Of a DNA stretch of 64,000 bases, positions 44,507-57,200 are shown piece after piece. The notes under the pieces were generated by a model. The model was not told where the DNA came from, ran no database searches, and saw only the letters and a list, made by a program, of their open reading frames with translations. The stretch is from Saccopteryx bilineata (lineage: Eukaryota; Chordata; Mammalia; Chiroptera; Emballonuridae), in assembly GCF_036850765.1 (NCBI RefSeq), contig NC_089491.1:134036266-134100265 (forward strand). Reading direction: 5' to 3'. Position numbers and translations under genes: made by a program. How positions within the stretch are numbered: the first letter of the stretch is position 1; every line of letters starts with the position of its first letter.

Positions 44507-44950
44507 GCCTGCCCAGGCGGTGGTGCAGTGGATAGAGTGTTGGACTGGGATGCGGAGGACCCAGGTTCGAGACCCCAAGGTCGCCAGCTTGAGCACAGGC
44601 TCATCTGGCTTGAGCAAAAAGTTCACCAGGTCTGACCTGTGGTGGCGCAGTGGATCAAGCGTCGACCTGGAACACTGAGGTTGCCAGTTCAAAAACCTGG
44701 GCTTGGCCTGACCTGTGGTGGCGCAGTGGATAAACCGTCAACCTAGAAATGCTGAGGTCGCCGGTTCGAAACCCTGGGCTTGCCTGGTCAAGGCACATAT
44801 GGGAGTTGATGCTTCCTGCTCCTCCCCCCTTCTCTCTCTCTCTCTTCTTTCTAAAATGAATAAAAAACAAAAAACAAAAAAAAACCCTGGGCTTGCCTGG
44901 TTAAGGCACATATGGGAGTTGCTGCTTCCTGCTCCTCTCCCCTTTCTCTT

Positions 44951-44985
<35 letters not shown>

Positions 44986-45650
44986 TCTGAAATGAATAAA
45001 TAATTAAAAAAAAAAAAAAGCTCACCAGCTTGGACCCAAGGTCGCTGGCTCGGGCAAGGGGTTACTCAGTCTGCTGAAGGCCCACGGTCAAGGCACATAT
45101 GAGAAGGCAATCAATGAACAACTAAGATGTCGAGGCCCTGGCCGGTTGGCTCAGTGGTAGAGCGTCGGCCTGGCGTGCGGGAGTCCTGGGTTCGATTCCC
45201 GGCCAGGGCACACAGCAGAAGCACCCATCTGCTTCTCCACCCCTCCCCCTCTCCTTCCTCTCTGCCTCTCTTCCCCTCCAGCGGCCAAGGCTCCATTGGA
45301 GCAAAGTTTGCATGAGCCCTGAGGATGGCTTTGTGGCCTCTGCCTCAGGTGCTAGAATGGCTCTGATTGCAGCAGAGCAACGCCCCAGATGGGCAGAGCA
45401 TCGCCCCCTGGTGAGCGTGCCGGGTGAATCCCGGTCGGGCGAATGTGGGAATCTGTCTGATTGCCTCCCCGTTTCCAACTTCAAAAAAATACAAAAAGAA
45501 AAGAAAAGAAAAGAAACGACTAAGGTGTCGCAACGAAAAACTGATGATTGATGCTTCTCATCTCTCTTCATTCCTATCTGTCTGTCCCTATCTATCCCTC
45601 TTTCTGACTCTCTCTCTCTGTCCCTGTAAAAAAGAAAGAAAAGAAAAGAA
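44507..45650 (+). repeat. SINE B host carrying A-in-A and C insertions
   Basis: The B reads 44507-44631, 45016-45133 and 45517-45650. The first gap is an A (44632-44705 and 44885-45015) itself split by a second A (44706-44884). The second gap is a full C (45134-45516) with TSD ACTAAGATGTCG / ACTAAGGTGTCG. After the host tail AAAGCAATACATG (45651-45663) is a third copy of the site. Confidence 0.88.
45134..45516 (+). repeat. SINE family C inside the B host
   Basis: It is a full copy with A box GGCTCAGTGGTAGAG and B box GGTTCGATTCC, ending CCAACTTCAAAAAAATAC. Confidence 0.9.
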
Positions 45651-45663
45651 AAAGCAATACATG

Positions 45664-45932
45664 GCCTGACCAAGCGGTGGCGCAATGGATAGAGCGTCAG
45701 ACTGGGACGCAGAGCACCCAGGTTTGAGACCCCAAGGTTGCCAACTTGAGCATCGGCTCATCTGGTTTGAGCAAGGCTCACCAGCTTGAGCCCAAGGTCG
45801 CTAGCTCAAGCAAGGGGTCACTCAGTCTGGTGTAGCCCCCCCACCCCCATCAAGGCACATGTGAGAAAGCAATCAATGAACAACTAAGGTGCCACAACTA
45901 TGAGTTGATGCTTCTCATCTCTCTCCCTTCCT
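45664..45932 (+). repeat. SINE family B/D
   Basis: GCCTGACCAAGCGGTGGCGC to CTCATCTCTCTCCCTTCC; its tail is replaced by the opposite-strand C that follows. Confidence 0.85.
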
Positions 45933-46330
45933 CTTTTTTTTTTTTTCTTTCTTTCTTTTTCTTTCTTTTATTTTTGTATTTTTCTGAAGCTGGAAATGGG
46001 GAGAGACAGTCAGTTTCACATGGGCCTGACCGGGATCCACCCGGCACGCCCACCAGGGGGCGACGCTCTGCCCACCAGGGGGCGATGCTCTGCCCCTCCG
46101 GGGCATCGCTCTGTCGCGACCAGAGCCACTCTAGCGCCTGGGGCAGAGGCCAAGGAGCCATCCCCAGCGCCCGGGCCATCTTTGCTCCAATGGAGCCTCG
46201 GCTGCGGGAGGGGAAGAGAGAGACAGAGAGGAAGGAGAGGGGGAGGGGTGGAGAAGCAGATGGGCGCTTCTCCTGTGTGCCCTGGCCAGGAATCGAACCT
46301 GGGACCTCTGCACGCCAGGCCCACGCTCTT
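45933..46330 (-). repeat. SINE family C, minus strand, head clipped
   Basis: The T/CTTT-rich tail is at the left. The head stops at GCCCACGCTCTT, just short of its last 25 or so bases. Confidence 0.9.
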
Positions 46331-46519
46331 TTTCATTAAAAAAAAAAAAAAAAAAAAGTGTAGAAATAATAAAGCAGAGGAAGGAGAATTATAAAAAAAA
46401 AAAAAGTGTAATTGCCTTTTTTTTTCTTTTTCCTATTGAGCATGATTTTTTATGTCATCATCTCTCTTCGAGACAATAAGGGTTGTCATCATTGACTGTA
46501 ATTGCCTTTTAACTGGCTC

Positions 46520-46975
46520 CTTTCCCAGGTTATTCTCCAGTCACCTGAATGCAAATCTGACCGCTCCCTTGCCCAAAGTCCTTCAATGCTTTATATTGCC
46601 CTCAGGAGAAAGCCAGCTCCTTAGCACAGAATACAGGTTCACTTTGTTTTATTGAGTTTCACAAAAGTTGCCCCCCACTTTTATTTTTACACAATAAGAA
46701 GGCAAGACCTTTCCTCATACTAAATCCCTTGACCTAGAACTAGCCATCCCCACCGTAGTTTCTCTTAACCCTGTTTCTCTTTTAGTTTTCAAGATTTAGC
46801 CTCACTTAGCTCAGGTATCATTTCCAAAACACTCCCCTGAACCATCAGGTCAGGTTAAATGTCTTCCACTGTTGTCTCAGGGTCCACTGTGCTCACTCAT
46901 GTAGCACATAATACCTGTCTGTAGCTCCCTGCGCTTGGCTATGAATAGCTAAGATGCCTGTCTCTGTCCCTGCAT
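46520..46975 (+). repeat. L2 fragment
   Basis: CAGTCACCTGAATGCAAATC, AGTCCTTCAATGCTTTATAT, CTCAGGTATCATTTCC and CATGTAGCACATAATACC follow L2 3' end order. Confidence 0.6.
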
Positions 46976-47017
46976 GGAGATACTCCATCTGATAACCTGC
47001 TTAGGCAGGACACAGTC

Positions 47018-47371
47018 TTTTTTTTTTTTTTTTTTAATTTTTTACAGAGTCAGAGAGAGGAATAGATAGGGACAGACAGACAGGAACGGAGAGAGATAAG
47101 AAGCATCAATTATCAGTTTTTCATTGTGACACCTTAGTTGTTCATTGATTGCTTTCTCACATGTGCCTTGACCGTGGGCTTTCGGCAGACCAAGTAACCC
47201 CTTGCTCAAGCCAGCGGCCTTGGGTCCAAGCTGGTGAGCTTTTTGCTCAAGGCAGATGAGCCTATGCTCAAACCAGATGAGCCTATGCTCAAGCTGATGA
47301 CCTCGGGGTCTCAAACCTGGGTCCTTCCGCAATCCAGTCCGACGCTCTATCCACTGTGCCACCGCCTGGTC
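47018..47371 (-). repeat. SINE family B, minus strand
   Basis: AGGCAGGACACAGTC at 47003-47017 is repeated as AGGCAGGACACCGTC at 47372-47386. CAGATGAGCCTATGCTCAA is tandemly doubled near 47250-47290. Confidence 0.9.
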
Positions 47372-47639
47372 AGGCAGGACACCGTCCAACATAAGAGGTC
47401 CTTACACTTCTGCAGCAATGACTTCCTCACCCTAGTTCAGGCCTGCGGGTCTGTTAACCCCTTGTTTAAATTGTAATTGGTGGGCTCACTGGGGAAAAAG
47501 CTAAAAGGTTAAAAGGTTGGGGATGGGGAGATTTTGCCCAAACCACTTCACATTTCCCTCACCACCAGAGCCACAGCCAAAGGGATGGAAAAGATGACCC
47601 CAGTCCAGAGGGCACTAACCTCAGTATTGCCTACATAGG

Positions 47640-47830
47640 GTCACAGTGAAGAGCTGGGCTCTGGAGATAGTGTGCCCGGGTTTTATTTAGACATAGATCT
47701 GCCTGCTGGCATGTCCTTGGAAGCTACTGATCATATGTAGTAAATATACCACCTCCTCAGGCTATCAGGATGCCTGAAACCTATAAAGCCCTTTGCAGTG
47801 CCTGACGTACTGTGAGCACTATATTGTGCC
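47640..47830 (+). repeat. MIR-like fragment
   Basis: GAGCTGGGCTCTGGAGA, ATCTGCCTGCTGGCATGTCC and CCTATAAAGCCCTTTGCAGT fit a decayed MIR. Confidence 0.5.
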
Positions 47831-47938
47831 TGTGTCTTATTCCCACCCGAACTAGAAAGCAGCACAAGGAAAAAGCTAGATTTGAGCATCTGAGACTGAC
47901 GTTTTTCATGCAAGAAAAGGTGCTTTTAGATACACTTT

Positions 47939-48093
47939 TTGTTTGTTTCTAGAGATAGGAGAGAGAGAAGGAGGGGAGGAGCAGGAAGCACCAACTCCCA
48001 TATGTGCCTTGACCAGGCAAGCCCAGGGTTTTGAACTGGTGACCACAGCATTCCAGGTCTCCGCTTTATCCACTGAGCCACCACAGGTCAGGC
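47939..48093 (-). repeat. SINE family A, minus strand
   Basis: TAGATACACTTT at 47927-47938 returns as TAGGTACACTTT at 48094-48105. Confidence 0.9.
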
Positions 48094-48099
48094 TAGGTA

Positions 48100-48650
48100 C
48101 ACTTTCTAAGCTGGAGAAAGAAGTGGCTATTCTTACCTGGGATGGGGGTATGTGGAGTCCAAAGAGTTCAACCAGAAGTAACACAAATGAACCCATCAGA
48201 TTAACAGTTAAGTCAAATCCTCGCAGGAAGCTTTGACTACAATGAACAAGTCACAAGGGCAAGGATGCCGAAATGGAATAACCAGATTGTAATGCACACT
48301 TTTATAATCTCATATGTAAACTATGAGGACAAGGATGTTTTTCATTGATGATTCTTAGCACCTAGAATACAGCCTGGCCACAATGGTGACCAAAAGTACT
48401 CATGAAATTAGTAGATTATGCCTCTTTTCCATTATATACCCCCCAATTCCAAAGCTTGGCTGTACACTGGAACCAACTACACATGCCTTTTACCACAAAT
48501 CACCTACAATAAAGGCTGGGGAGAGAACTAGAAAAAAAGCCTGGCCTATGTGTTGGACAGAGAAAATTCCCAACCTTTGTGGCCAGCTGGGGCTATAGAA
48601 CACATGCCTAAATGGGGGATCCTTGTTTCTTTCTATTCACACCTAGAGCA
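48100..48650. other. intergenic unique sequence, nothing recognised
   Basis: It is the last non-repeat DNA before the TMBIM6 3' end; no frame or signal was supported. Confidence 0.45.
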
Positions 48651-48666
48651 AAACATCTTGTTCCAC

Positions 48667-49233
48667 CTGGCCTGTGGTGGTGCAGTGGGTAGACTGTCAA
48701 CCTGGAGTGCTAAGGCCACCAGTTCAAAACTCTGGGCTTACCTGGTCAAGGCACAAACGACAAGCAACCAAAGAACTAAAGTGAAACAACTATGAGTTGA
48801 TCCGTCTCGCTCCTCCCACCCTCTCCACTCTGTAAAATCAATAAATTTTTTTCTTCTTTTCCAAGTGAAAGGAGGGGAAATAGACTCCTGCATGTGCCTT
48901 GACTGGGATCTACCTGGCAACATGTCTGAGGCCGATGTTCTGCCCAGCTGGGGCGATGCTCACAACCAAGCTATTTTCAGCACCTGAGGCAGAGCCGTCC
49001 TCAGCACCTGGGGTGATGCAGTGGAACCAGCCAAGCCATGGCTGCAGGAGAGGGAGGGAGGGAGGGAGGGAAGGAGGGAGAGAAAGGGGAGGTGGAGAGA
49101 TGGGAGAAGCAGATGGTCACTTCTCCATGTGCCCTGACTGGGAATCAAACCCAAGACATCTACATGCTGGGCCAACACTCTACCACTGAGCCAACCTGCC
49201 AGGGCAATAAATAAAATCTTAAAAAAACAAAAT
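48667..49233 (+). repeat. SINE A (+) with a C-old (-) in its tail
   Basis: The outer TSD ACATCTTGTTCCAC (48653-48666) returns as ACATCTTGTCCCAC at 49234-49247. The C-old (about 48850-49204) lies in opposite orientation with CAATAAAT on both sides. Confidence 0.87.
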
Positions 49234-49319
49234 ACATCTTGTCCCACTTGGCTCCCACTAGTTAAGTCCCCTAGGCCCTATGTTCAGTTGTAGCCTTTAA
49301 TTTAAAACACATCAACACC

Positions 49320-51271
49320 AGGAAAGGTTAAGGAATTTTCTTTAATTTTTTACAAATTAAGACTATGTAGATTTCATATATTTCTGATCAAAAACACCTT
49401 TGTCTTCACAGTATGAGAATGCAGCCTGAGCTGAAAACCAAGGAACTAGAAAAGAAAGTGATAATTACAGTGATTACTGTTTTAAAAACCTTGTTAGACA
49501 TTTTCTTTAAAAGTGGTTTTTGATATCTTATCATTCTTGGCACTGTTTCTAAAGAAAAACTCCTTTATCCCAAGCAAAAAAACACAAGAAATGGAGTTTG
49601 GCTTCAAGAGACCTAACTGATTCTCAGACCTAGCAGACAATCAACACATGTATGGAGTTGGTATTGGGGGTTTAATAAGAAGGAAGTCCCTTTACTTAAG
49701 TTCTCAAGCCAGAGGCTGGAGGCAGCAGCTCAATCAGAGGGCAGTGTACCCCGTGGAAGCAAGCCATTCTCAGTGGCATGCCTCTCTGGAAATACACACA
49801 GCCTGGGAACAAGCCTTTTCATGGGATGACACAGGGATGTGATGCACTGCAAACCAGTAGCCACTGGACCGAAATGTACTGGGTGTAAACAAGCAGAGCC
49901 AAAATCGGTGTCCTATTGGAAGTGAGCTTTCACTGGCTCAGTCCCCCTTACCCCCAAGCCCTGTGAGTAACCAGAGCCAAAACTGCACCCAAGGCCCGCC
50001 TATCTGTGCCAGCTGACAGTGGCAACCCACAGGGAAGGAGCTGGTGATCCCCATTAGCACTGCCTCCTCTCCACTTGCAGCCACAGAACTAACTGCAGGG
50101 GTTCAGATGTCTTGTAGGTTGGTCACCCAGGCCTTGCCAGGAAGGCTGCAGATTTATGGAAACAGGCAGACAGCCAAAAACTACAATGCATGTGTAAAAT
50201 AAACATTTATCTCCTGCCCCAAATTTCTGGTTGGACACTACCAGTACTAGGTAGGAGATAACAAAAATGCACTAAAGGACTAGTATGAATGCTGCCTCCC
50301 AAGTCATTCAAGTTCCATTCTGTTGATTTGAACAAAGAACCACTCAGATTTTGTCCCAAACAAGTCCTTAGCTAAGTTTTTCTGGCAGGATTAGTTATAG
50401 TTACTGCCAGAGGCTCAACCATTTCCCTTCCCTACCCTTCCTTTCCTGGGCTCTCTAATCATAGCCACCTGGAACAGGTCACTCAGTAACTAAGGTGATA
50501 ACCAATAAAAAAAATAATACCACCAGGGGAAATTTGGGAATTCTAGGCTCTACCTCACCATACATAATCAACCTTTTCACAAGTGCTGACAAAAATTAGT
50601 CTTCTCTTTGGGCTGAAACCCTCCCACCCCAGGGACGGGACAGAAAGCAGGCAGGTTCCCTGAAGGTCAGATAAGGGAGAGGCAGAAGAACACACACGGA
50701 TCCACACCCTTTTGTGATCGCAAGGCAGACAGACATGTCGGGCAGCTTGGAAGCAGCAGAGCATCCACCAGACTCTTCATTTCCTTTGTAGGGTTGACAG
50801 ATGCTCGGATATAACAAGCCTGAGTAACAAGCCAGCAAACTTCTTTCCAAAAGAAAACACACTGCCCAGTCCCACAGGAAAAGTGTACCAAACAGTGTGG
50901 AGGAAGGAAGGCCGAGGTGGCTCTACCAAACAGTTCAAGTCCACTTGGTTGGCTCAGTCAGAAAGTGGCCTCCTGAGTGTCTCCCTCACAGGTCCTGCAA
51001 GTCCCACTCCTCACCACAGGGGACTGCTGCCTAAGCTGCCTAAGCAGGGAGCTGGGGATGGGGATGGCAGACAAAGGAGTGCGAAAAACTCCAGGAATAT
51101 GAAGCCAAACTCCATACTATTTGATCAAAAATTCAAAATAGAGAAAACCACAAAGTACAAAAGCTTTTCTGATGCTTTTCATTATCACAGAACACGCCAC
51201 CTGCAATGTGTGCAAAGAGAACGAAGGGGTGGAGGGAAGGAAGCCAAACTAGGAAAGGAGGGATGGTCACT
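49320..51271 (-). other. TMBIM6: TMBIM6 3' UTR (about 1.95 kb)
   Basis: This repeat-poor stretch continues the last exon below the stop codon. It contrasts sharply with the repeat-packed DNA on its left. An ATTAAA signal lies on the minus strand at 49341-49346 and another at 49296-49301, so the end is placed near 49,320; the exact cleavage site is inferred. SINE DNA resumes directly left of 49,247. Confidence 0.7.
49341..49346 (-). terminator. TMBIM6: candidate poly(A) signal ATTAAA of TMBIM6
   Basis: On the minus strand this reads ATTAAAGAAAATTCC, the common variant hexamer. I see no AATAAA between the stop and this point on that strand. Confidence 0.55.
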
Positions 51272-51295
51272 TCACTTCTTCTCTTTCTTCTTGTC
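51272..51295 (-). CDS. TMBIM6: TMBIM6 coding exon 9, C-terminal tail (residues 231-237 + stop)
   Basis: The acceptor reads TTTCCAG. It encodes DKKKEKK then TGA (complement of 51272-51274). This is the lysine-rich cytosolic tail that the literature links to ER retention and pH sensing. Confidence 0.95.
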   Translation of the reverse strand, partial: DKKKEKK

Positions 51296-54200
51296 CTGGA
51301 AATAGAGAAAAATGACCCAATTAATTTGTGCCATCACACATTCAAACTAAAACTCTCCAGTGAGTTAATCGCTGGCTGCCTCTGGTTAGGAACTGGAAGG
51401 GATCAGGACAGAAGAAAGGAATGAGAAATGCTCCTTCACCAGAGGCAGGAGCTGAATCTTAACCATCTCCCCTGATGGTCCCTCAAATTACTGACAGACT
51501 TGAGAATACATTTTAAGCAATTGTTCCCACTCCTACACTAAAGAGTATCATCAAGAGTGGGCTGCCTGACCACTCCTGGCTACTCACAACTCAGATCCCA
51601 ACCAGTGAATTTTAGTCTACCCTAAAAAAACACTAAACAAGAGATTAAGACCAAGGCCAAGACCACCAACTTTCCCTTAGGCCTGAGAAGGAAGCACAAT
51701 TCTGGTCATAAACCAACATTCAGAAATATTCTAATCTAGGGGAATTTTTCTGTCATCTTAAGTGGAAGCCCCATGTATTAAATAAAAGAAAGTTGGGTTG
51801 CTCTGGCTGAGACTGAGACACCTGTTTGGTGCTCAGTCCAGTTGTGGCACAGACTAGAGGACAACCAAACCCATCTGGTCACCTGCTTCCACCACCACTG
51901 CACTGTCTTGTTCCATATTAAGGACTGTAAGAAAGGCCTGAGGTTTCATTTGTCCCCCTGCTGCTGGAGTAGATTGTTTGAAACTCACTAATCATATACA
52001 GAATGCTTCTGTGGAAAAAAACTAAGACCAACAAATGGATAAATTGGTCTATTTATTTTTAAGATTTTATTTACTGATTTTACGGGGGGGGGGGGGGGGG
52101 ATGAACGGGACCGAGAAGTATCAACTCAGAGTCGCTTCACTTTAGTTGTTCATTGCTTGCTTTTTGCATGTGCCTTGTCCAGACAAGCCCAGAGTTTCAA
52201 CCTGGTGACCTTACCATTCCAGCTCCATCCACTGTGCCATCACAGGCCAGGCTAAATTAGTCTACTTCTGAAATGTATTTACAAAAGCTGGTTGCCAGTA
52301 TTATACAAATCCTCTAGAATATTCTTTTCTGTGTCATAACTGTCTTTATAATCTTGAAATTCTTCGTATAGAATGTTTGCTGCCACCAAAGCTCTTTTCC
52401 TTTTGACACTAAGCTTAAGGATCAGTTAAAAAAAATTACTATTTTTACTTATTGCTTTTTCTCCATCAGCTAAAGACTAAAGACTCCTAGTTTACTTGTT
52501 TACTTCTTACTTAGCGGTCCACCTTACATAACCCTGGATTTACATAGTGTGTAACCAAGTGCTCAGACGAAGTATACGCAGATGCTGAGCTCAGGAGCTT
52601 TCTCTCATCTTTGGGTAGTGGGCTGACTGACCTTCTCATTCATAGTCAGGATCATCATGAGTTTTCTGAAGAGTACAACGAAGTCTAAGAAGAGGTCAAC
52701 GCAGTGCCTGAGAAAGAACCAGATCACAAATTGCACTTCCTACTTTCCTTTTACACAAAGATGTAAAACATAAACCCCCGACCTTATGAGTCAGCTTCGC
52801 CACCACGACCAACTAAGGAAGTAAAGCTGTGCCTGGGCCCCTTGTCCTCACTGAAACCACACAGCACAGGAAAAAGGAAAATCGGGCTTTAGACTCGGCA
52901 GAGGCCCAACTCTGAACTGTCACTAACTTTGAGAGGATTTCAACATGAAAAAATACATATATTTAAAAACTTATATGTATATCTTCTCATTGTTAAAGTA
53001 TTGTTTGTTTGTTTTTTGAGAGAAAGGGAGAGAAAGAGAGAAGCATCAACTTGTTCCACTGAGGAGTATGGTCACTGACTACTTCTCATACGTGCTTGAC
53101 CTTGGGGTCGAGCCGACACCCTCGGGGTTGACCCGACTGGGGATCAAATCGGTGCCCTGAGGATTGAGCCGTAGACCCTGGCGCTCCAAGATGATGCTCT
53201 ATCCACTGTGCCACTGGCCAGGGCCCCTTGTTAAAGGTATAAAAAAAATACAAAAGTATAAAGAATGAAAGGTGAAGAGTTCCTTTCCTTCTCTGCCTAG
53301 AGGTAACCATTATTAAAAGTATAGATAGATTAGCAGTTTAATTTTTAAAAATCTCATGTCTTTCAAGAATTGAGAGAAACTTTGCTATTTGGTGCACAGT
53401 ATGGTATCCTTCCACATACACCCCTGAAACTTGGACGCATTCAACCAGTGCCACCTGGTCTACTCATCCCTGCCAATGTGGACAGAAAAGTGAGCCAGAC
53501 AAAGGCTGTCCCTAGGATTCAGAAAAGAGCTGCAGAATGGAAGAGTATGCCTCACCCTTCATTCTTTTCTTTTTTTTAGCTTGATTTTAGCCAGAGAGGT
53601 AGAAAGGGAAAGAGAGAGGGAAAGGGGAGAGAGAAGGAGAGCAAAGAGGGAGGGGGAGGAAGAAGGGGAGGGGAGGGAGAAGGGGAGGAGGAGGGGAGGG
53701 GGAAGGGGACAAGAACATCAATTTGTTCCTGTATGTGCCCTGGTGGGGGAATCAAACTGGCAACCTCTGCACTTCAGGCCGAGGCTCTTACCAATGGAGC
53801 TATCCAGCCAGGGCCACCCTTCATTCTGTTAAAGACCAATTTTCACACTCACCAGATATAATCCTTATCTCCATTTTCAGCCTTTTCAATAATGAGTTGA
53901 GTGTCAAAAAGGACAAAGCCACACATGACCACCAGCCCCAAATACAGGTTTGCCTAACAAAAGAATGAGATGAGGTTACCATATGGTAGACACCATAGAG
54001 AAAAAAGCCATATTCTTTCTAGTTCTTGGCCACTAGAAAATAAATACATCAAATGCTAACCCCACTGACATTTTTTCTCCCTTCTTTTCCAAGTGAAAGG
54101 AGGAGAGATAGAGAAATAGATTCCCACATGCACCCCAACCAGGATCCACTGGGCAACCCATTTAGGGCCGATGCTCTGCCCATCTGGGGCCGTGCTTGCA

Positions 54201-57200
54201 ACCAAGCTACTTTTAGCGCCTGAGGCAGAGGCTCCACGGAGCTATCCTCAATGCCTGGATGATATGCTTGAACCAATCAAGCCATGGCTGCAGGAAGGGA
54301 GCGGTAGGGAGAGAGGAGGAGGAGGTGGAGGGCTGAAGAAGTAGATGCTTCTATTGTGTGCCCTGACCAGAAATCAAACCTAGGATGTCCACATGCTAGA
54401 CTGATGCTCTATCACTGAGCCAACCGGCCAGGGCCTCTTTTTTTGTTGTTTCTTTTTTTTTTCTTGTCTTTTAACCCCACAGACATTTACATTCATGGAA
54501 ACTGAAGTCTATGGTGAAGACCACATTAGTTCCCTCAACACAATTCTGCACTAATTTATTTTTTTGTCACTGGAAGAGGCAATCATTTTAACAGGGAGCT
54601 GATACTGGACTGGCCTTAGGAAAATAATCCCTGAGCAAACTGTCCTCTTAGTAATATCAAACCCATTTAGTCTGAACTTTTACTCACAGAAGGCTCCATC
54701 CTAGGAGGATTAGTCAAGACAAAGAAGTGTGAGCCAAATGGCTGCTGGAAAGTTATATGCAAAGTCTTACCTGGAAAAGCCAAATGGATCCAAAGAAAAG
54801 ATTCCCCAGGGAAGACAAGAACATCAAGCTCATGGCTGACATCAACATGCCTATAAGAGATGACAAAAAGCCATCATGAGAGAAGCCAAAGTAAAGCCAT
54901 CCCACTAAAGCCACGCTGCCCCCAGAATGAAGTTTTCCACTTCAACCCAGTAGTCAAAAAAAGGTGAGGTGATGGGTATAGTGAAACAGTCCTAGTGAAA
55001 CTCCAGGCTAGAGTGGAGATCCTCTCCCCATCTTCCAGTCCACACTTACCTCCCAGAAAGAGGTAACTGCGGCGCCTGGCATAGAGTGCGCTCAGGGTGA
55101 AGCAGGTGAAGATCATTGCTGTGCCCATGAAAGCAGTGGGAAGGATGCTGTTAAAAAAAGACCATTAGACTGAGGGCTAGAGGAACAGTCTTTATTTATT
55201 TATTTATTTATTTGTATTTTTCTGAAGTTGTAAACGGGGAGGCAGTCAGACTCACTCCTGCATGCGCCTGACCGGGATCCACCCGGCATGCCCACCAGGG
55301 GGCGATGCTCTGCCCATCTTGGGCGTCGCTCTGTTGCAACCAGAGTCATTCTAGCACCTGAGGCAGAGGCCACAGAGCCATCCTCAGCACCAGGGCCAAC
55401 TTTGCTCCAATGGAGCCTTGGCTGCGGGAGGGGAAGAGAGAGACAGAGAGGAAGGAGAGGGGGAGGGGTGGAGAAGCAGATGGGCGCTTCTCCTGTGTGC
55501 CCTGGCCGGGAATCAAACCCAGGACTCCTACACGCCAGACCAACGCTCTACCACTGAGCCAACTGGACAGGGCAAGGAATAGTCTATATTTAGAAGGTAC
55601 ATTCATAAAGGTAGAAAGATGTAAGACACTAAAGTAGTCACCTGGGGTTGATGGCAATGCACAACTCCAGAGCAGGGCCCAGGCCAACTCCTAGAAAACA
55701 AAAAGCCCGAGAACATATTACTACAATCAATTTTTTAAATTTACAGCAATTTTCAGAGTAAGTTTATTAAAGCCGGGATAGTGAAATAAGGAAGGGTCTA
55801 GAACAGAAGCAGCAACCAGAGAGCCTAGGCAGGGCTGCTCTGACTCACTGGGAAGTCAGAAAAAGGTGCAGGGGGTTAGCGGGATCCAAGCTGCTGCGGC
55901 CCGCTGCTCCCCTGGCTGCCAGTTTCCTGGAGACCCTTAGAGTCTAGGAGATACATGCCTGTGGGGGAAGAGGAGAGGGAAGGGGAAAGCGTGGACAGGC
56001 TCCTGAGAGGGAGAGCACCCATCAATTCTTGAAGAGGACCCCTGTCCAAAAGCTGAACATTAATGAGCATAGGCATGCCCATGTTCCTAAAAAAAAAAAA
56101 TAATAAGTGAACTAAAGTAATTAAATCTCTTTCTACACTTGCATTGTTTTCAAGAGAACTTAAACTTGATTAATTTATTTATATACTGAGCTGCAAAACT
56201 ATCCTCTTATCTGAAAATCAATGACCCCCAGGAGGAACAGATATTAGGAAAAATGAAACAGGCATGTCAAACATTTTCGAGCTACATTGGTAAAGGCTGC
56301 AAAACTCTTAAAAGGAGTGGTGTGAGCCTGTAATGTGGGCCAGATCAGGAATTAGATTAGAGAAAAAGAACTGAATAAAGCAGAGCCTGTGGTAGCAAAC
56401 TTTGTAGTCACATAGTACTGACTTTCTTTGTAGCAAAAAAGACCAGACCAGTTCTGCAGGTGGACATGTGCCAACAGGAGGGCACAGCAGCAGCCTGTTC
56501 CGGCTTCAACATTTCCTCTACTTTGGTTACTCTCCTTTCTCCTTCTGATTCCACCCCTTAGTGCCTTCAAAAACTAGCTTTCCCCGATCTAAAAGTCTTA
56601 ATCTCTAATCCCTGCCTTTCTACAATTTCTTCAACATGGTATAGATTAGACTCACTTAGAATGGGTTGTACTAACTCAAATGTTGCTTTGCCCTCCTTTT
56701 TTTTTTAGCGAGAGGAAGAGACAGGAACATCAATCTGTTCCTGTACATGCCCTTACTGGGGATCAAACCAGAAATCTCCGTGCTTCAGATGATGCTTTAA
56801 CCAACCAAGGTCCATGGCCAGAGCTTTTGCTTTGCAAGTATTTTTACTGTGTAGCTTTAGTTCAGTTTCCCTTAATGATAATTCTAGAAGTGCTGTGCTT
56901 TTAATTATTTTTTTTTTTTGGTATTTTTCTGAAGTGGAAACGGGAGACAGTCAGACAGACTCCCGCATGCGCCCGACCAGGATCCACCCGGCACACCCAC
57001 CAGGGGGCGATGCTCTGCCCATCCAGGGCGCGATGCTCTGCCCATCCAGGGCGTCGCTCTGTTGTGACCAGAGCCACTCTAGTGCCTGAGGCAGAGGCCA
57101 TAGAGCCATTCCCAGCACCCGGGCCATCTTTGCTCCAATGGAGCCTTGGCTACGGGAGGGGAAGAGAGAGAGAGGAAGGAGAGGGGGAGGGGTAGAGAAG

